Assembly: GCA_027489295.1 (NCBI GenBank)
Contig: JAIYAA010000005.1
Location: 1-7,393, forward strand
DNA from: Sphingomonadales bacterium
GTDB taxonomy: Bacteria; Pseudomonadota; Alphaproteobacteria; Sphingomonadales; Sphingomonadaceae
Reading direction: 5' to 3'
DNA length: 7,393 nt
Under the pieces are notes generated by a model. It had not been told where the DNA came from. It searched no databases and saw only the letters and a program-made list of their open reading frames with translations. Below are positions 5,982 to 7,393 of the stretch, in pieces. Positions within the stretch are counted from its first letter, which is position 1, and each line of letters begins with the position of its first letter. Position numbers and translations under genes: made by a program.

Positions 5982-6806
5982 ATGGCATCAAAGCGCACTC
6001 GGATGGAAAAGTTCAAACTGGAGCATCCTACCTGCTACTTCTGCGGTGAGGCAGCGACGGAGACAGAAGACCATGTTCCATCGCGAGATTGCTTCCGAGG
6101 CCGGCAATGGCCTGAGGGATATGTGTTCCCGGCTTGTGAAAAGTGCAACTCAGCCGCCAGCCAAATCGAGCAGGCTGTGGCGTTATACTTCATGCTCGCC
6201 AATCATGAAGAGATTGATCCAGACACGACACAGCTTAGAAAGCTGTTACGGGGGGTATCCAACAACAACCCTGACCTCATGCCCAGCATGACGCGAAGCG
6301 CGAACGAAGCGCGCCAGCACTTCAAAAAACGCGGCCTATCGCTCGACTCAGGCCGAACGTACAAAGATATCCCGCTGCTCAAATTGCCCGTAGCGAATAA
6401 GCGAGCAATGGAGTTCTTTTCTCGCCGATTGACTTGTGCACTATACTATAAGGAAGTGGGCCACCCTCTCCCTAGCGCTTGGCGAATGGTTAATGTCTGG
6501 ACCCACCTAATTGATCCTATCGCGGTAGACCTTGCAGCTGCAGCTCGGGAAATGTTTCCTCAGGTAGAGGTAACAACTCGTCGCAATACGACCTTGGGTG
6601 AACAATTCATCTACCGCTGGGGTTGCAACGAAGACCGAACAATATTCGGTTTCGCTGCGCAATTCTCAAGATCTTTTCTATTCGTGGGAGCCGCAGCTGC
6701 TCCTCAGCACGTTCAGGAAGCTAGAGCAGAAGCGTGGCGACCGCACTCTGACGACATCATCAGTCGTGATGAGTTGCTGGCGGCCAAACACAAGCGCTAT
6801 GCCTAG
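5982..6806 (+). CDS. HNH endonuclease-like protein
   Basis: A 274-aa protein with an N-terminal zinc-type HNH nuclease module: C18-x2-C21, then D30-H31-x-P33, then C52-x2-C55-N56. The four Cys likely bind structural zinc, and H31 and N56 fit the HNH catalytic pair that binds a divalent metal and cuts nucleic acid. Residues 61-274 match no family I can name; they look mostly helical and soluble and may give target recognition. No signal peptide or membrane segment. The start at ATG 5982 has no ribosome-binding site; an in-frame ATG at 6003 has none either. Base composition is visibly less GC-rich than the integrase and ATPase genes, which suggests separate acquisition. It is the last gene before attR, divergent from the DUF488 operon. 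Anti-phage or restriction-like nuclease is an inference from place and motif. Confidence 0.82.
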   Translation: MASKRTRMEKFKLEHPTCYFCGEAATETEDHVPSRDCFRGRQWPEGYVFPACEKCNSAASQIEQAVALYFMLANHEEIDPDTTQLRKLLRGVSNNNPDLMPSMTRSANEARQHFKKRGLSLDSGRTYKDIPLLKLPVANKRAMEFFSRRLTCALYYKEVGHPLPSAWRMVNVWTHLIDPIAVDLAAAAREMFPQVEVTTRRNTTLGEQFIYRWGCNEDRTIFGFAAQFSRSFLFVGAAAAPQHVQEARAEAWRPHSDDIISRDELLAAKHKRYA

Positions 6807-6852
6807 AGGAAGGCAAAGGAGAATACGGTCGTTGCATCTGTGACATGCCTCT

Positions 6853-6897
6853 GGCACATACGGGCACATACCGACCGCCGGAAATCGGCGGAAATCC
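6853..6897 (+). repeat. paired 10-bp-spaced direct repeats beside attR
   Basis: GGCACATAC occurs at 6853-6861 and 6863-6871. CGGAAATC occurs at 6879-6886 and 6889-6896, the second followed by C. Both pairs repeat at exactly 10 bp, one helical turn, and each motif is 26 bp from its counterpart. The same motifs occur once each in the left end. This is the layout expected of binding sites for the integrase N-terminal domain or an excisionase close to the att core. Confidence 0.6.
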
Positions 6898-6922
6898 GCG
6901 GCTCCTGAGGCGATTGTCACAA

Positions 6923-6946
6923 TCCTCTTCTGGGCACCACTTCCCC
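6923..6946 (+). repeat. attR core, 24-bp direct repeat (right copy)
   Basis: Exact copy of 96-119, consisting of the last 17 nt of a tRNA-Leu gene with CCA plus CTTCCCC, and with no tRNA body upstream. This is the displaced original 3' end of the tRNA gene and marks the right boundary of the element. Chromosomal sequence continues with more C residues and then ACCGGGGCGG. Confidence 0.93.
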
Positions 6947-7196
6947 CCCCACCGGGGCGGAAAGACAAAATAACGATCTACCAACGCATTGGCGCTCCGG
7001 TCTTTGGACTGGCAGCGCCGCGTTGCGTTCGTCGCCCGCAGCATCCCCTTCCCCACGTGCACGCCGCCGCGCCCGCGCGTGCCCGCCCCGCCAGATATCG
7101 CCTGTGAAAGTGCGTAATCGCTTGCGAAATCGCGCTGGGGGTCTAGCTTCCCGGGTGATGGGCCGGACTACGGCCAGCATCAGGAGGAGAGAGACC
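6947..7196. other. chromosomal intergenic region right of attR
   Basis: This is 250 bp between the element and the fucosidase gene. CCCC-ACC-GGGG just after the att core may be the remaining downstream hairpin of the original tRNA gene. Nothing coding is supported. A direct repeat GCGTAATCGC / GCGAAATCGC (7112-7121 and 7124-7133, 9 of 10 bases, 12-bp period) lies about 65 bp before the fucosidase start and could be an operator. Confidence 0.45.
7182..7187 (+). promoter_or_regulatory. ribosome-binding site of the fucosidase gene
   Basis: AGGAGG, a full-strength Shine-Dalgarno core, lies 9 nt before ATG 7197 and fixes the start of the gene running off the window. Confidence 0.7.
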
Positions 7197-7393
7197 ATGC
7201 GCCTGGATCGTCGATCGCTGCTGTCCGCCACCGGCCTGGGCGCCGCCGCGCTCACGGGCAGCGTGCGCGCCGCCCCGGCGGACGGACCGTTCAAGGGCGA
7301 CTGGTCGTCGCTGGTGCAGGGCTATCGCGCGCCGGACTGGTTCCGCGATGCCAAGTTCGGCATCTGGGCGCATTGGTCGGCGCAGTGCGTGCC
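7197..7393 (+). CDS. alpha-L-fucosidase (GH29), N-terminal fragment, Tat-exported
   Basis: The first 65 codons of a gene cut by the window end. Residues 1-26 are a twin-arginine signal peptide: DRRSLL with R5-R6, a small hydrophobic core ([11 protein letters not shown]), and a probable cleavage region at VRAAPA. Export of the folded enzyme by the Tat pathway to the periplasm is expected. Residues 46-60 contain [15 protein letters not shown], the conserved start of the GH29 alpha-L-fucosidase catalytic barrel, which hydrolyses terminal alpha-L-fucose from glycans. The nucleophile and the acid/base lie beyond the window. The gene is chromosomal, outside the element, and probably belongs to a glycan-use locus. 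Confidence 0.85.
   Translation, partial: MRLDRRSLLSATGLGAAALTGSVRAAPADGPFKGDWSSLVQGYRAPDWFRDAKFGIWAHWSAQCV

Larger units (their letters stand above)
96..6946. mobile_element. tRNA-Leu-integrated genetic element of about 6.8 kb
   Basis: Two exact 24-bp direct repeats bound the region, one inside the intact tRNA-Leu and one as an isolated tRNA tail next to chromosomal DNA. The gene next to the intact tRNA is a tyrosine integrase, the usual arrangement for tRNA-directed integration. Inside are the integrase, a RepA/DnaB-like ATPase, a serine resolvase and three cargo genes (DUF488, dual-OB-like, HNH). No phage structural, packaging, relaxase or type IV secretion gene is visible. This suggests a satellite-like or plasmid-like integrative element that depends on another element for transfer. 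Copy-to-copy distance is 6827 bp, the predicted size of the excised circle. Confidence 0.9.

Noticed and set aside
6760..7062. minus-strand open frame spanning attR
   Set aside because: It crosses the element boundary and the tRNA tail, has no domain, and would exist only because of the integration event.
7143..7373. minus-strand frames opposite the fucosidase gene
   Set aside because: The plus strand has a full ribosome-binding site, a Tat signal and a GH29 motif; the antisense frames show nothing.

Overview
The window holds what looks like a complete small integrative genetic element sitting in the 3' end of a tRNA-Leu(CAG) gene of a GC-rich bacterium. The host is probably an alphaproteobacterium, possibly a sphingomonad. 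That guess rests on GC content, the DUF6538-type integrase and the Tat-exported fucosidase next door; no ribosomal or other taxonomic marker is present. An exact 24-bp direct repeat, made of the last bases of the tRNA plus 7 bp beyond its CCA, lies at 96-119 and again at 6923-6946. It delimits about 6.8 kb of inserted DNA.

Layout, left to right: tRNA-Leu (26-112); attL; a DUF6538-type tyrosine integrase reading inward (200-1891, with an alternative TTG start at 137); a 200-bp gap with an 11-bp direct repeat; a RepA/DnaB-like P-loop ATPase (2096-3142); a 390-bp non-coding stretch full of inverted repeats and CGTGAA motifs; a small serine resolvase (3534-4211) with a probable terminator; then cargo. 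The cargo is a minus-strand two-gene operon, a DUF488 protein (5539 to 5042) whose 3' end overlaps a 271-aa protein resembling dual-OB-fold proteins (5094 to 4279). A structured 440-bp divergent intergenic region follows, then a plus-strand HNH-nuclease-like gene (5982-6806). attR follows at once. Beyond it is ordinary chromosome: a 250-bp intergenic region and the start of a Tat-exported GH29 alpha-L-fucosidase (7197 onward, cut by the window end).

The left half is a movement and maintenance module: integrase for tRNA-directed integration, helicase-like ATPase and candidate origin or res DNA, and resolvase. No capsid, terminase, relaxase or conjugation gene is visible, so the element would need help to move between cells. 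The right half is cargo in the place where satellites and small islands often carry anti-phage genes. DUF488 plus a dual-OB-like partner, opposite an HNH nuclease, is a reasonable candidate for an undescribed defence or nucleic-acid-processing module, but nothing in the sequence proves that function.

The best non-coding signal is a pair of motifs (GGCACATA and CGGAAATC) present in both element ends in the same orientation. In the right end each occurs twice at exactly 10-bp spacing, as expected for integrase arm-type or excisionase binding sites.
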